Positions 7,193-15,736 are shown, counted from the first letter of the stretch. The stretch is 64,000 nucleotides of DNA from Flavobacterium sp. UBA7680 (GCF_002482975.1 NZ_DLHA01000028.1:124001-188000); one strand, 5' to 3'. Program-made: numbers and translations. Notes: generated by a model not told the origin, from the sequence alone.

Positions 7193-9532
7193 TTATAATG
7201 CTTCTATTAAAAACATAATTAATTTTTCTTTACTAATTTCTGTATTCCAAATTCTCTCTTCATTCAAATAAAAAGAAAATAACTCTTCTTGAGAATGTTC
7301 AAAAAAAATCTTTCTAAAAGAGAAAATTGGATTATCAGATTCATAACTAAAATCTAGAGAAGTTGTATTTATTTTTAATCGTACATTAAACTCTTTATAC
7401 CTGTCTTTTTCAAATTGCAGATTATATAAAACATCACATGATATAATATTATCTTCCAGTTTTAAATTATAAAATGAGATATTATAATGATAATATAATA
7501 ATTCAGATAATTTTAAATTAACTTCAGATCTATCTTTTAAAAAACTCCATTTTTTATAACCGTCAAATACGTACTTTAATCTATTATTAGAATCATAAAG
7601 ACATCTTATTTCTTCAGGTTCAAAAGAATTTTCTTGTTTTTTGAGTTTTAATTTAAAAATAAAAGGCTCATAAATTCTTGCTTCTGTATCAGGAATAAAT
7701 GGAAAAATTGATTTAAAAAAAGAATTATTAGTTTTTTCCTGACTACTGAACAGTTCTTTTTCAAACTCATCTATTGTATATGTAGTTTGATTAGAATAGT
7801 AATTTAATACTTTATTAGAATCTTCAAAATTTACAATTACAGTATTGTGATCATAACCTAATTCACTTTTAAAATTATCATAAGAAATTTTTCTGGCATA
7901 CTTTAAATCCATTTCATCATTTTTAAAAACAACTCGTGTAATTTCTCTACCAAAAAGATCCTGAACTAAAATTCCTTTATAATGTCCAATTTCTAATGTC
8001 TCAATTACAGTTTCAAAAATATCATACACGAAATATCCGTTTTGATGCTTTTTATTATGATAAACAATATAATTACTTGTATAATGAAATTCGAAATCTT
8101 CTAGTTTTTCCTGATCAGAACAATAATATTCTATAAAAGAGCAGGAATTATTTTTATAGGTTTTAATTTCTTTTGTAAGCTGGTTTATTTTTACTTCTTT
8201 CTGATATTCATATACTTTATTAATTTCAACTTCTGAAATAATTTGACCAAGATGGTTTTTATAAATAATTTCTATTTCTTCTTTTGAACTTTCTGGAATT
8301 TCCGAAAAAAAGGCTTTAAAAAAGGTATTTTCTGTTCTTTTAATATAGGTATCGAATTTTAGATTTGGCATTTCCCAAACTGTATCCTCCCACATAGAAT
8401 CAGACCCAAAACCACAATCATCCCTATAAGATATTGCACCAGAATCATCATATTTAAAAATGCTCAATATCTGAGATTCATAATTATTTTTGTAACAATA
8501 CTTTATTAAAGAATGGGTTCTAAATTCATTACTCAAGAGATAATTAACACTCAACAATTGATCTTGATAATTGTACACTTCATTTCTTTTTTCAATTACA
8601 ATTCCTTTTTCATCATACTGAATAGCTTCCCAATATGTGCAATTATTTTTGATTATAGGTTTATGATAAAAACAATATTCTATTCCGTTTTGCATTACTG
8701 CTAAAAAGTCTTCGATATTTTCTTCGTTATAGAGATAATATGTTTTTGAGGTTACTTTCCCATATTCAATTTTTTCAAATAATCGTTTCTTTTTATTGAT
8801 ATATAAAGTCTTATAAAAGAAAATCTCCGTGAATATATTTTCAAATGCAATTTTGTTCTTGGAATAATAATCTAAATACTCAATAAATACTTCCGGAATA
8901 TTATAATCAGAATTAGGAATTGCTGGATAAAATGACTTAAAAAAACTTTTATCTATTTCTAACTGGTATTTCTCTGAAAAATTATTTGCAAAGAAAAACT
9001 CCTGAAAATTCATTTCTATATCTTCATTTGAAAAATAAGCTGATTCAAAATCTCCATTTTCAAAATAGTTTACTCTAACAACAGAATCTCTTTCAATTTT
9101 TCTTTCTAAATGTGAATATCTTGCATCAGTTTTTTGAGTTTTTGAATAAGACGATTCTTGAAAGTTTTTTAAAGCTGGAAAAGATTCTACAACTAAATTT
9201 TCTTGTATATCTTTAATTACAATACTTTGTTTATTGAGAGTTCTAAAATCATAACTTTGAAACAAATAAACAGAAAAACCTAACTTATCAAATAATTTTT
9301 GATAAAAATTTCTATTTAGAAATTGATTATTTTCTAATAGTTTTTCTTCTATTGATTCGTTTTGTTGCAAATAATAAGTAATAAAATTATTTTGCCCGTT
9401 AGATGAGATATATTCAACTTTTATTAAATCATTATCATAATAATAGTTTTTAAAATAAGATTTTACATTTTTAAGTTCTTCTTCTGAAAGAACTTTTTCA
9501 TTTCTAGATCCTTTATAAATAATTCTTTCCAT
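7193..9532 (-). CDS. Large hypothetical protein with internal repeats (779 residues)
   Basis: The start is placed at ATG 9532 (MERIIYKGSRNEK), because the longer frame from 9694 would overlap the tRNA-like gene at 9684-9756. The protein has no signal peptide. It contains at least three copies of a long repeat, each introduced by a motif like FFKSFYPAIPNS, FFKAFFSEIPES or FFKSIFPFIPDT, spaced about 200-230 residues apart. Between these are short YD/MORN-like words such as YDEKGIVIE, YKNHLGQIISE and YDSNNRLKYVF. It is very AT-rich. I do not recognise the family. The repeat style suggests a binding or scaffold protein or a cargo-polymorphic effector. Confidence 0.6.
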   Translation of the reverse strand: MERIIYKGSRNEKVLSEEELKNVKSYFKNYYYDNDLIKVEYISSNGQNNFITYYLQQNESIEEKLLENNQFLNRNFYQKLFDKLGFSVYLFQSYDFRTLNKQSIVIKDIQENLVVESFPALKNFQESSYSKTQKTDARYSHLERKIERDSVVRVNYFENGDFESAYFSNEDIEMNFQEFFFANNFSEKYQLEIDKSFFKSFYPAIPNSDYNIPEVFIEYLDYYSKNKIAFENIFTEIFFYKTLYINKKKRLFEKIEYGKVTSKTYYLYNEENIEDFLAVMQNGIEYCFYHKPIIKNNCTYWEAIQYDEKGIVIEKRNEVYNYQDQLLSVNYLLSNEFRTHSLIKYCYKNNYESQILSIFKYDDSGAISYRDDCGFGSDSMWEDTVWEMPNLKFDTYIKRTENTFFKAFFSEIPESSKEEIEIIYKNHLGQIISEVEINKVYEYQKEVKINQLTKEIKTYKNNSCSFIEYYCSDQEKLEDFEFHYTSNYIVYHNKKHQNGYFVYDIFETVIETLEIGHYKGILVQDLFGREITRVVFKNDEMDLKYARKISYDNFKSELGYDHNTVIVNFEDSNKVLNYYSNQTTYTIDEFEKELFSSQEKTNNSFFKSIFPFIPDTEARIYEPFIFKLKLKKQENSFEPEEIRCLYDSNNRLKYVFDGYKKWSFLKDRSEVNLKLSELLYYHYNISFYNLKLEDNIISCDVLYNLQFEKDRYKEFNVRLKINTTSLDFSYESDNPIFSFRKIFFEHSQEELFSFYLNEERIWNTEISKEKLIMFLIEAL

Positions 9533-9683
9533 TTGCACTAAAATACTATAATATCTATAAAAAGCAAAGCCTTTATTTCGTAAGATTAAGTTTACAATAA
9601 AGTTAAAGCCTTTAAACCAAGTACAAACACCTGATTTAAAAGCTAGCAAATAATTTTTATAATACTTTTTTATTTTAAAATTA

Positions 9684-9756
9684 AAGGTGTGCAAGGACTC
9701 GAACCCGCATCCTCCTGTTTAGCAAACAGACGCTCTTCCAGTTGAGCTAACACCTT
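9684..9756 (-). tRNA. tRNA-Ser-like (GCT) with short variable loop and bulged T-stem
   Basis: Acceptor AAGGTGT/ACACCTT, D-arm GCTC-AACTGGAA-GAGC and anticodon loop TTGCTAA (GCT). Bacterial tRNA-Ser needs a long variable arm, but this one has only about five nucleotides (AGGAT). The T-stem has an extra nucleotide on its 3' side (GCGGG against CCTTGC) and the discriminator is T. The body matches the tRNA-like genes at 11137 and 11275, not a Ser tRNA, so it is probably non-canonical or decaying. Confidence 0.65.
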
Positions 9757-9809
9757 TGTATGAATGCCAAGAAGTTTTTTAAGCTTTAAACCTTTAGCCC
9801 TAAAAAAAA

Positions 9810-10949
9810 TCAATCATCTATTTCTTCTTCTTTGGGAGCGGTTTTATTGCGGGTTGCTATTTCCCAATTTTCTTTTTGATAGGGATTATCAATTTTGTCG
9901 AGCTGAACTAAAAAACGAAGTATATTTTTCTTTGGATCATTATTTTGTATTAAAACCCTAAAACCATATCCTTCTACAGATTCGATAAATTTGTCGGTTA
10001 TTGGATTTTCCTGATAGTATTCGATCATAACATTAATTTCTTCAACAAACTGAGTATTGGCAGCTAAAAAGGTTAAGAGTTTTAAAGCTGTATTTTTTCT
10101 AAATTGAATGTCTTTTAACTTATTTCTATCGACTTTGTATTCGGTATCAAAAGTTAGTGATAAGTTATCGCAGCCTCCTAAATCGGCTAAAATAAGCGTA
10201 TCATTCTTTTTATATACTTCTCCAATAGTTTCGCAGTAATTATGCCAATCGATGTCGCGAACACGTTTAGTAACTTCGGGTATATCATCAAAAATTGTTT
10301 TAGATTCTAACTTTGCCAGCTTACAATCAGACAAATAGGATTCTTCGTATAGGTTTCCGTTTTTATAAACAAACGACAAAGAAGCTGTTTTTAAATTGTC
10401 GTTTGAATAAGTCCTGAAATTTTGCGTGATCTTGACTTTAAATTTATCTCCGGCAAATTCTGCTTCATCAATTATATTATAAGAAAATGGAGCATAGCCT
10501 AAAATGGTATGCTTTTCTTTATAATTAATGGCATCTTTCATGATGTAATAAACGTAGCATTGGTTTGTATTTGCGTTTCCGCCCAACATTCCGGTTGAAT
10601 CTACATTTAGTACATAATCGATAATTCCGTCGTTGTTAAAATCCTGTTCTTTTATAATATCATACGAAACAGAATAAGGATCTCCATCATTTGAAAAATG
10701 TACATCGTAAGGTGCTTTTTCTGTTTGCAGATTATCATACTTATCTTTTCCAATATCTTCTAACATGACTTTTTTCAGAAAATTACTTTGCGTTTCATTC
10801 AGGATTCTGCCTTCTATTTCAGGTTCAACTGCTGCAACTTCTTTTTTATGACTTGTTTTAAGCTTTTTGGGTTTCTTTTCTTCTTTACAAGAAAACATTA
10901 CTAGTAATACTGCCGAAAATAGAATTAAGCTGCTTTTTTGAATGTTCAT
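9810..10949 (-). CDS. Lipoprotein of unknown function
   Basis: A 379-residue protein whose N-terminus (MNIQKSSLILFSAVLLVMFSC) carries a lipobox ending at Cys21 and a Lys-rich start to the mature part. Around residues 100-125 a segment DFNNDGIIDYVLNVDSTG resembles a calcium-binding FG-GAP/dockerin-like loop. Later Cys residues (in NQCYV, SDCKL, HNYCE, GGCDN) may pair in the periplasm. I recognise no named family. It sits between tRNA-like genes on the same strand. Confidence 0.6.
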   Translation of the reverse strand: MNIQKSSLILFSAVLLVMFSCKEEKKPKKLKTSHKKEVAAVEPEIEGRILNETQSNFLKKVMLEDIGKDKYDNLQTEKAPYDVHFSNDGDPYSVSYDIIKEQDFNNDGIIDYVLNVDSTGMLGGNANTNQCYVYYIMKDAINYKEKHTILGYAPFSYNIIDEAEFAGDKFKVKITQNFRTYSNDNLKTASLSFVYKNGNLYEESYLSDCKLAKLESKTIFDDIPEVTKRVRDIDWHNYCETIGEVYKKNDTLILADLGGCDNLSLTFDTEYKVDRNKLKDIQFRKNTALKLLTFLAANTQFVEEINVMIEYYQENPITDKFIESVEGYGFRVLIQNNDPKKNILRFLVQLDKIDNPYQKENWEIATRNKTAPKEEEIDD

Positions 10950-11059
10950 TATTTTAAACTTTTCTGATATTTATTTTATTCCTGATTGTTCCAAATGTAA
11001 TTAAACATCGAAGTTTTGAACCAAGTAATTACACGTGTTTTTTTGTCTGCGTTTTTAAA

Positions 11060-11128
11060 ATGCCACGAAGTCACAAAGCCACGAAGTTTTTTAAGTTTTG
11101 AACCTTTGTATCTCTGTACCTTTGAGCC
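11060..11128. repeat. Dispersed 'gccacgaag' spacer repeat
   Basis: ATGCCACGAAGTCACAAAGC with further CACGAAG and CTTTG words, of the same kind as at 621-820 and 15462-15690. It lies between the lipoprotein promoter region and the tRNA-Ala-like gene. A second related stretch (CTTTGTATCTCTGTAACTTTG) separates the next two tRNA-like genes at 11236-11265. Confidence 0.5.
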
Positions 11129-11136
11129 TAAAAAAG

Positions 11137-11209
11137 TAAGGTGTACGGGATTCGAACCCGCAGCTTCTTGCTTGCATGACAAGCGTTCTTCCAGTTGAAC
11201 TAACACCTC
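11137..11209 (-). tRNA. tRNA-Ala-like (anticodon TGC) without G3-U70
   Basis: Acceptor GAGGTGT/ACACCTT, discriminator A, D-arm GTTC-AACTGGAA-GAAC, anticodon stem CTTGT/GCAAG with loop CATGCAA (TGC), variable AAGCT, T-arm GCGGG-TTCGAAT-CCCGT. The anticodon says Ala. The acceptor stem has G3-C70, not the G3-U70 pair that AlaRS depends on, so its charging identity is uncertain. It shares its body with 9684-9756 and 11275-11347. Confidence 0.75.
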
Positions 11210-11274
11210 TTTGTATAAATGTCAAGAAAAAAGCTTTGAACCTTTGTATCTCTGTAACTTTGAAGCTTAAAAAA

Positions 11275-11347
11275 AAGGTGTGCCTGGACTCGAACCTGCA
11301 TCCTTCCCCCGTGGTGAGGAATACTCTTCCAATTGAGCTAACACCTT
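11275..11347 (-). tRNA. tRNA-like gene, anticodon unclear
   Basis: Acceptor AAGGTGT/ACACCTT, D-arm GCTC-AATTGGAA-GAGT and a T-loop TTCGAGT are clear. The anticodon stem is TTCCT/GGGGA with loop CACCACG. Position 33 is A, not the invariant T, so no confident anticodon can be read (CCA if the loop is standard). The T-stem is imperfect and the discriminator is T. It looks like a sibling of the Ser-like and Ala-like genes with a replaced anticodon arm. Confidence 0.6.
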
Positions 11348-11349
11348 AG

Positions 11350-11422
11350 TGGGACATTTGGGACTCGAACCCAAAACTTCTACGGTGGTTGTAATTGTTT
11401 TTCCAATTAAACTACTATCCCA
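11350..11422 (-). tRNA. tRNA-like gene directly after the SDR gene, anticodon unclear
   Basis: Acceptor TGGGATA/TGTCCCA, D-arm GTTT-AATTGGAA-AAAC, T-arm TGGG-TTCGAGT-CCCA. The anticodon stem is only TTAC/GTAG with loop AACCACC. Again there is no T33 and an ACCAC core, as in the neighbour at 11275. It begins 3 bp after the SDR stop codon, so it is probably transcribed as the tail of that operon, and only 2 bp separate it from the next tRNA-like gene. Confidence 0.6.
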
Positions 11423-11425
11423 TTT

Positions 11426-12796
11426 TTACCATTGCGAAACTTTGTAGTTTTTCAACAAGACCCCAAATATACTTTTTCCTTCTATTCCCTGAACTATGGG
11501 ATCTAAAATTCTGCTGGCTCCATCTACAGAATCTAAAGGCGGAATGTAACCCTCTTCAAATTGTTTTTTCCGTAAACTTTCCTTGGCACCGGTCGAAATC
11601 CAGCCGACATCAACGCTATTCATAAAAATAGAATCATCGGCAAATTCTTTGGCAGAAGTCAGCGTCATCATATTCAATGCTGCCTTTGTCATATTGGTAT
11701 GCGGATGAAAAACCGTTTTATTGGTATAACTAAAAATTCCTTCAGATGAAGTTACGTTTATTATAAAACATTCCTGAAAAGCAGAGTTGAGAAACAAGGG
11801 TTTTAATTCTTTTATTAAAAAATAAGGTGCAATTTGGTTGATTAAATTGACCTCAACCAATTCATACATGCTGATTTCTTCTAAGGTCGAATTCCAGCTT
11901 GTTTTTTCGCGATTGTCTACAGGCTGTCCAAAACGTGTTAGCTTGAGTTCTGTTTTTTCATCAGAACCGTATTCTAGAGCTTTTACTTCCTTAACAACAT
12001 TGGTTTGATTAGCAATAAGATTTCCGTTTGATTTAAAATCTAACAGCAGTTTATTTTCTTTGCTAATTAAAGGCACATAATATTCATCTGGATATTTTAT
12101 AGTTTGCGCAGCATTGTTGATTAAAATATCTACGCTTTGAAATTTAGATTTATAAAACGAAACAAAATCGTTTATGGCGTTTAGATTTCTAAGGTCTAAG
12201 CCGTATACAATTAGGTTTTCTTTCCAAAGTTCAAAATCATTTTCCTGACGAAACTGTTCCAGAGCGAGTGCCGGAAAACGTGTTGTAAGCACAACATTGG
12301 CATTATTACGTAATAATTTTAAGGCTGTTGCAAATCCTACTTTTACCCTTCCGCCGGTTAAAATGACATTTCTTCCTTTTAAATCTATTTTTTGAAAACG
12401 CTTTTCATAATTTTCTGTTGCGCATTCCGGGCAAAGGCGTGTGTAAAAACTATGTGCAAATTTGTATGGTTGGTTGCAGCAATAACAGTTTTTAGGCAAT
12501 TTTAATGCTGTAAACTGCTGCTCATCCGGATTTTCTTTTTCGGCAAATAATGTTTCTCCGCTTAATGCTTTTGCTGCTAATTCCGCATTTAAACTTGTGT
12601 TGAGATCTTCTTTTCTTTTTGAAGTATAACTGGCACTACGCAAGTTCTTTTTTGCGTTTTTATGAATCTTAGTAATCAAACCCGAAAACAAATCATTATC
12701 AGGATTATCAAGCGGAACTTCTTTTAATGTTTTCAGAACCTTGATACAAGTTTCCCATTCTTGATCACTAAAAGCATATTTTTTATTTTCTTCCAT
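11426..12796 (-). CDS. Zinc-finger SDR-fold protein with altered active site
   Basis: A 456-residue protein. The first 100 residues are charged and helical. A zinc knuckle follows (C104-x2-C107 and C122-x2-C125), then a Rossmann SDR domain from about 140: TGGRVKVG (147-154), NNAA (227-230) and NVTSSEG (348-353). Where SDR enzymes have YxxxK, this protein has TNMTK: Lys371 is kept and the catalytic Tyr position is Thr367. Redox catalysis is therefore doubtful; NAD(P) or nucleic acid binding is possible. It is the last protein of a tight operon (1-2 bp gaps) with the DUF434 protein and an unknown protein, and tRNA-like genes follow it. Confidence 0.8.
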   Translation of the reverse strand: MEENKKYAFSDQEWETCIKVLKTLKEVPLDNPDNDLFSGLITKIHKNAKKNLRSASYTSKRKEDLNTSLNAELAAKALSGETLFAEKENPDEQQFTALKLPKNCYCCNQPYKFAHSFYTRLCPECATENYEKRFQKIDLKGRNVILTGGRVKVGFATALKLLRNNANVVLTTRFPALALEQFRQENDFELWKENLIVYGLDLRNLNAINDFVSFYKSKFQSVDILINNAAQTIKYPDEYYVPLISKENKLLLDFKSNGNLIANQTNVVKEVKALEYGSDEKTELKLTRFGQPVDNREKTSWNSTLEEISMYELVEVNLINQIAPYFLIKELKPLFLNSAFQECFIINVTSSEGIFSYTNKTVFHPHTNMTKAALNMMTLTSAKEFADDSIFMNSVDVGWISTGAKESLRKKQFEEGYIPPLDSVDGASRILDPIVQGIEGKSIFGVLLKNYKVSQW

Positions 12797-12797
12797 T

Positions 12798-13490
12798 TTA
12801 TTCTTCTAAAAAATCTTCTAAAAATCCTATGAATTTTTTCCCATCGGCAGACCAGCGCATTCCTTGTCCGTTACTTAATCTGATTTCGTATACCAAATCG
12901 TGTTTGTAATGATAAAATATATTCCACCAAGTTTTATATCCAATCATGTGATGCAATAATTTTTCGACCATAAGCCGTTTTTGATTACGGTTTCCTTTTA
13001 TTTCTCCCAAAATGCTTTCGCTGACATTTTTTCTGCCCACGTGTTTTTCCCAAGCTCTTTCAGCAACAGAAATTTCATCGTTAAAAGGCGCAAAACAACT
13101 TTCAAATAAATTTATTTTTGAAGGAGGAATTCCGGTTTCGTCACATTTGCTTGCCGAAGTTAATCTTTGTCCCAAAATAAGCAAAATAATATCAAAAGGC
13201 GTTTCTTGTAAAGCTTTAATAAGACTTGATTTTATTTCATTTGAATTACTTTCGAAATCCTCCAAAACTTTTTTGAAGTAAAACATTTTATCTTGTATCG
13301 AAACTATAATTTCCTCTTTAAAAAAAGGTTTTCTAGAAACTTCTGCATTTTGATTGTAAAAGAAGATAAGGTTGGCCGCAAAGAGATACAGATTTTCGTC
13401 GATTAAAAACAAATCATATTTTGTTTTCCATTCTTTATCGAGATAAGGAATTACTTCTTTTAATTTATTAAATAATGGAATGGGATTCAT
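12798..13490 (-). CDS. Hypothetical protein of the DUF434-SDR operon (230 residues)
   Basis: A mostly helical soluble protein without recognised motifs. It has several Trp-containing segments (AWEKHVGR, KTWWNIFYHYKH, MRWSADGKKFIGF). The gene starts 2 bp after the DUF434 gene and ends 1 bp before the SDR gene, so the three proteins are almost certainly made together. No signal peptide or membrane helix. I do not recognise the family. Context suggests an accessory role in RNA handling. Confidence 0.6.
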   Translation of the reverse strand: MNPIPLFNKLKEVIPYLDKEWKTKYDLFLIDENLYLFAANLIFFYNQNAEVSRKPFFKEEIIVSIQDKMFYFKKVLEDFESNSNEIKSSLIKALQETPFDIILLILGQRLTSASKCDETGIPPSKINLFESCFAPFNDEISVAERAWEKHVGRKNVSESILGEIKGNRNQKRLMVEKLLHHMIGYKTWWNIFYHYKHDLVYEIRLSNGQGMRWSADGKKFIGFLEDFLEE

Positions 13491-13492
13491 AT

Positions 13493-14209
13493 TTATTCAC
13501 TGTAAATGATCGTTTCGTGGACATTTAAATCTTCTAAAATATGTTTTATCAAATTAAAATTAGCCAAGCAATTATCTAAAATCCAGGCATCAGAAGTTAT
13601 GGCGATTAAATTTCTTTCGGCAATTATTTTATCTGGGTTATTTACCAGTTCTACTGTCCAGTTATAGTTGTTTATTGAAGCTATTTCTTCAATTATTTGT
13701 TTTAGTTTACCACTATTTGAAACTGGTTTATCAAATAACCAATAGGCTTTTTTAATTTGTTGCTTTACAAAGAAATCAGCAATAATTTCGATTGCCTGTG
13801 AAGTCTGTTTTACTTTTTTGTAAGTTCCGTAAACACTTGACAAATCTCTAATAAAGCCATCTAATCCTTTAAAAACATATGCATTTGACAAAATACTTTC
13901 CAGCAGAATCAATGCATTAAATCCATCGATGATAATTTCCTTTCCTGCAAGATTTTGAATTTCAATTTCTTTAGATTTCCGATCTTCGATTTGGTTTTGA
14001 GAAGCACTCATTCCCCGAACAGCCTGCTGCTGCCGTGAATTAAGACGATACCGATTTCCAACCAAAGCTAATGTCGCTTTTTCTCCATAACCTCGGCTAA
14101 GAAAATAACGCATATCTGCAACGGCTTCTTTCAATTTTAACTGGATTTTTAAAGTCCCGAATAAAACATCGTCGCTAGCTTCTTTTCCTCTATTTTTTAG
14201 ATTTGTCAT
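13493..14209 (-). CDS. DUF434/DUF5616-like protein, possible PIN-like nuclease
   Basis: A 238-residue protein. The N-terminal part carries the DUF434 signature (YFLSRGYGEKATLALVGNRY then LNSRQQQAVRG, about 35-66). From residue 90 it reads KEIIIDGFNALI: an Asp after a beta strand, followed by FN, as in PIN-type nucleases. Further acidic positions are D180ish in the middle and AITSDAWILD near the C-terminus. A ribonuclease role is inference from this fold-like pattern and from location in a cluster with RtcB and Ro60. It heads the three-gene operon DUF434-unknown-SDR. Confidence 0.72.
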   Translation of the reverse strand: MTNLKNRGKEASDDVLFGTLKIQLKLKEAVADMRYFLSRGYGEKATLALVGNRYRLNSRQQQAVRGMSASQNQIEDRKSKEIEIQNLAGKEIIIDGFNALILLESILSNAYVFKGLDGFIRDLSSVYGTYKKVKQTSQAIEIIADFFVKQQIKKAYWLFDKPVSNSGKLKQIIEEIASINNYNWTVELVNNPDKIIAERNLIAITSDAWILDNCLANFNLIKHILEDLNVHETIIYSE

Positions 14210-14237
14210 TTTACTAAATTATAAAACATATTGCGTT

Positions 14238-15038
14238 TTAAATATTAAAAAAACTTTTAGCGTTCCTAGTTGTTTCCTCCGCCACTTTATCTAAAGTAAT
14301 CCCTTTAAATTGTGCAATTGTTCCGGCAACAAAAGGCAGAAAAGCAGGTTCGCATCTTCGTTCGTGGTATTTTTTCAAAAGGCTGTTTGGAGTATTTTTT
14401 GGAAGCATAAATGGTGCATCGGTTTCGATCATCATTCGGTCAAGCGGAACGTATTGAATGACTTCTTTTAAATGACTGAAACGTTTGGTATCAGAAATCG
14501 CTCCCGTAAAACCAAGATAAAATCCGTTATCGAGATAGGTTTTGGCTTCTTGCAAAGTTCCCGTAAAACAATGCACAACGGCTTTTGGCAATTGCGGTAA
14601 ATAGTCTTTGGTGATATTTATAAAACTATTGAAAGCGGCTCTTTCGTGCAAAAACAAAGGTTTCTGAACTTCGATCGCCAATTCCAATTGGGCTTTATAA
14701 CATTCTTCCTGTTTGTTTCTGGGCGAAAAGTCACGATCAAAATCGAGTCCGCATTCGCCAACAGAAACGACTTGTTTCTGCTTTAATAAATTCCGCAGTT
14801 TCGAAATGCTTTTTTCATCAAAAATCTTCGCATCATGCGGGTGAATTCCAGCCGTCGAATATAATATTCCCGGATATTGTTTTGCGATTTCTAATGAAGC
14901 TTCGCTGTTTCGTACGCTTGTTCCCGTTAGGATCATTTGCGATACGTCGGCGTCGATTGCGTCTTGTACAACATCGTCTATGTCGTTTTGGAATTGTTTA
15001 TTGGTTAGGTTGATTCCTATGTCTATGTATGTTTTCAT
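14238..15038 (-). CDS. tatD: TatD-family metal-dependent deoxyribonuclease
   Basis: A 266-residue protein started at ATG 15038 (MKTYIDIGINLTNKQF); the longer frame runs into spacer repeat DNA. TatD motifs appear in order: DIGINLTNKQF, TAGIHPHDAK, VGECGLDFDRD, FLHERAAF, VHCFTGT and METDAPFMLP. These supply the metal-binding His, Glu and Asp residues of this TIM-barrel hydrolase. Family members are 3'-5' exonucleases on DNA and some structured RNA. It lies 28 bp upstream of the DUF434 gene on the same strand. Confidence 0.92.
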   Translation of the reverse strand: MKTYIDIGINLTNKQFQNDIDDVVQDAIDADVSQMILTGTSVRNSEASLEIAKQYPGILYSTAGIHPHDAKIFDEKSISKLRNLLKQKQVVSVGECGLDFDRDFSPRNKQEECYKAQLELAIEVQKPLFLHERAAFNSFINITKDYLPQLPKAVVHCFTGTLQEAKTYLDNGFYLGFTGAISDTKRFSHLKEVIQYVPLDRMMIETDAPFMLPKNTPNSLLKKYHERRCEPAFLPFVAGTIAQFKGITLDKVAEETTRNAKSFFNI

Positions 15039-15115
15039 TTTTTTTGTTTTTGCCACGAAGGCGCTAAGACACAAAGTTTTTTATTTTTAAGGTGATGAAA
15101 ATTGGAATTTGGAAT

Positions 15116-15451
15116 TTAATCTTTGTCCATTTTCATATAAATCACCTCATTTTTAAACTCGCCCTGAATTACTTTTCCGTAAATGATTTTTGTCCAGCCA
15201 TTTTCAAATCCGTGATTATTGGCGATTAGGAAACCTTTGTTTGTGTCGGTTTTTATGATTTTATGGGCGTCGATGTATCTGCCTTTTACTTTGCAGAATA
15301 CGATATCGCCTATTTGGTAATTTTCGCTTTTTATAAATGTTAAGAGACTTCCGCTTTTTAATATGGGTCGCATTGAGTCTCCAAGTGCTTTCATCTTTCC
15401 ATTGCCGACTGTTTCTAATTCTGTTTTCAGTCGTTCGTATTTGTTATTCAT
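15116..15451 (-). CDS. Small S24/S26-type peptidase-like protein
   Basis: A 111-residue protein with the signature ALGDSMRPILKSGSLLTF (nucleophile-position S26), then YQIGDIVFCKVKGR and IDAHKII. These match the beta-fold of S24 (LexA/CI C-terminal domain) and S26 (signal peptidase) families. No HTH and no membrane helix, so it is neither a repressor nor a membrane signal peptidase. The general-base Lys is not obvious. It lies between rtcB and tatD, separated from both by spacer repeats, and may be a self-cleaving or damage-sensing accessory. Confidence 0.7.
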   Translation of the reverse strand: MNNKYERLKTELETVGNGKMKALGDSMRPILKSGSLLTFIKSENYQIGDIVFCKVKGRYIDAHKIIKTDTNKGFLIANNHGFENGWTKIIYGKVIQGEFKNEVIYMKMDKD

Positions 15452-15461
15452 GTTTTTATTT

Positions 15462-15730
15462 TTACCGCGAAGGTTTTTTTTGCCACGAAGGCTCTAAGAC
15501 GCAAAGTTTCTTTTTGATCTTTGGTCTGTTTTTAATCTCGCAAAGACGCAGTCCCGATACCTATCGGGAGCAAAGTTTTTTTGCCACAGATTATAAAGAT
15601 TAAAAGGATTATTAAAAAAATCTGCTGAATCTGCGTGAAAAAATTCTTTGCGAACTTTGCGTAAATCTTTGTGTCCTTTGCGGTTAAAATCATCACAAAG
15701 CGTTAGACGCACTGCTGTGCGTCTCTACAC
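15462..15730. repeat. Spacer repeats between rtcB and the S24-like gene
   Basis: About 270 bp without a gene. It contains 'gccacgaaggctctaagacgcaaag' type words and the complementary 'ctttgcg' words. It also has the palindromic word TAGACGCACTGCTGTGCGTC (15703-15722), which recurs at 28848-29044. The ORFs that cross it are chance frames in repeat DNA. Confidence 0.6.
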
Positions 15731-15736
15731 TGACCA

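Noticed and set aside
10976..11206. Protein-coding frames on both strands around 10976-11206
   Set aside because: They run through the tRNA-Ala-like gene and spacer repeats.
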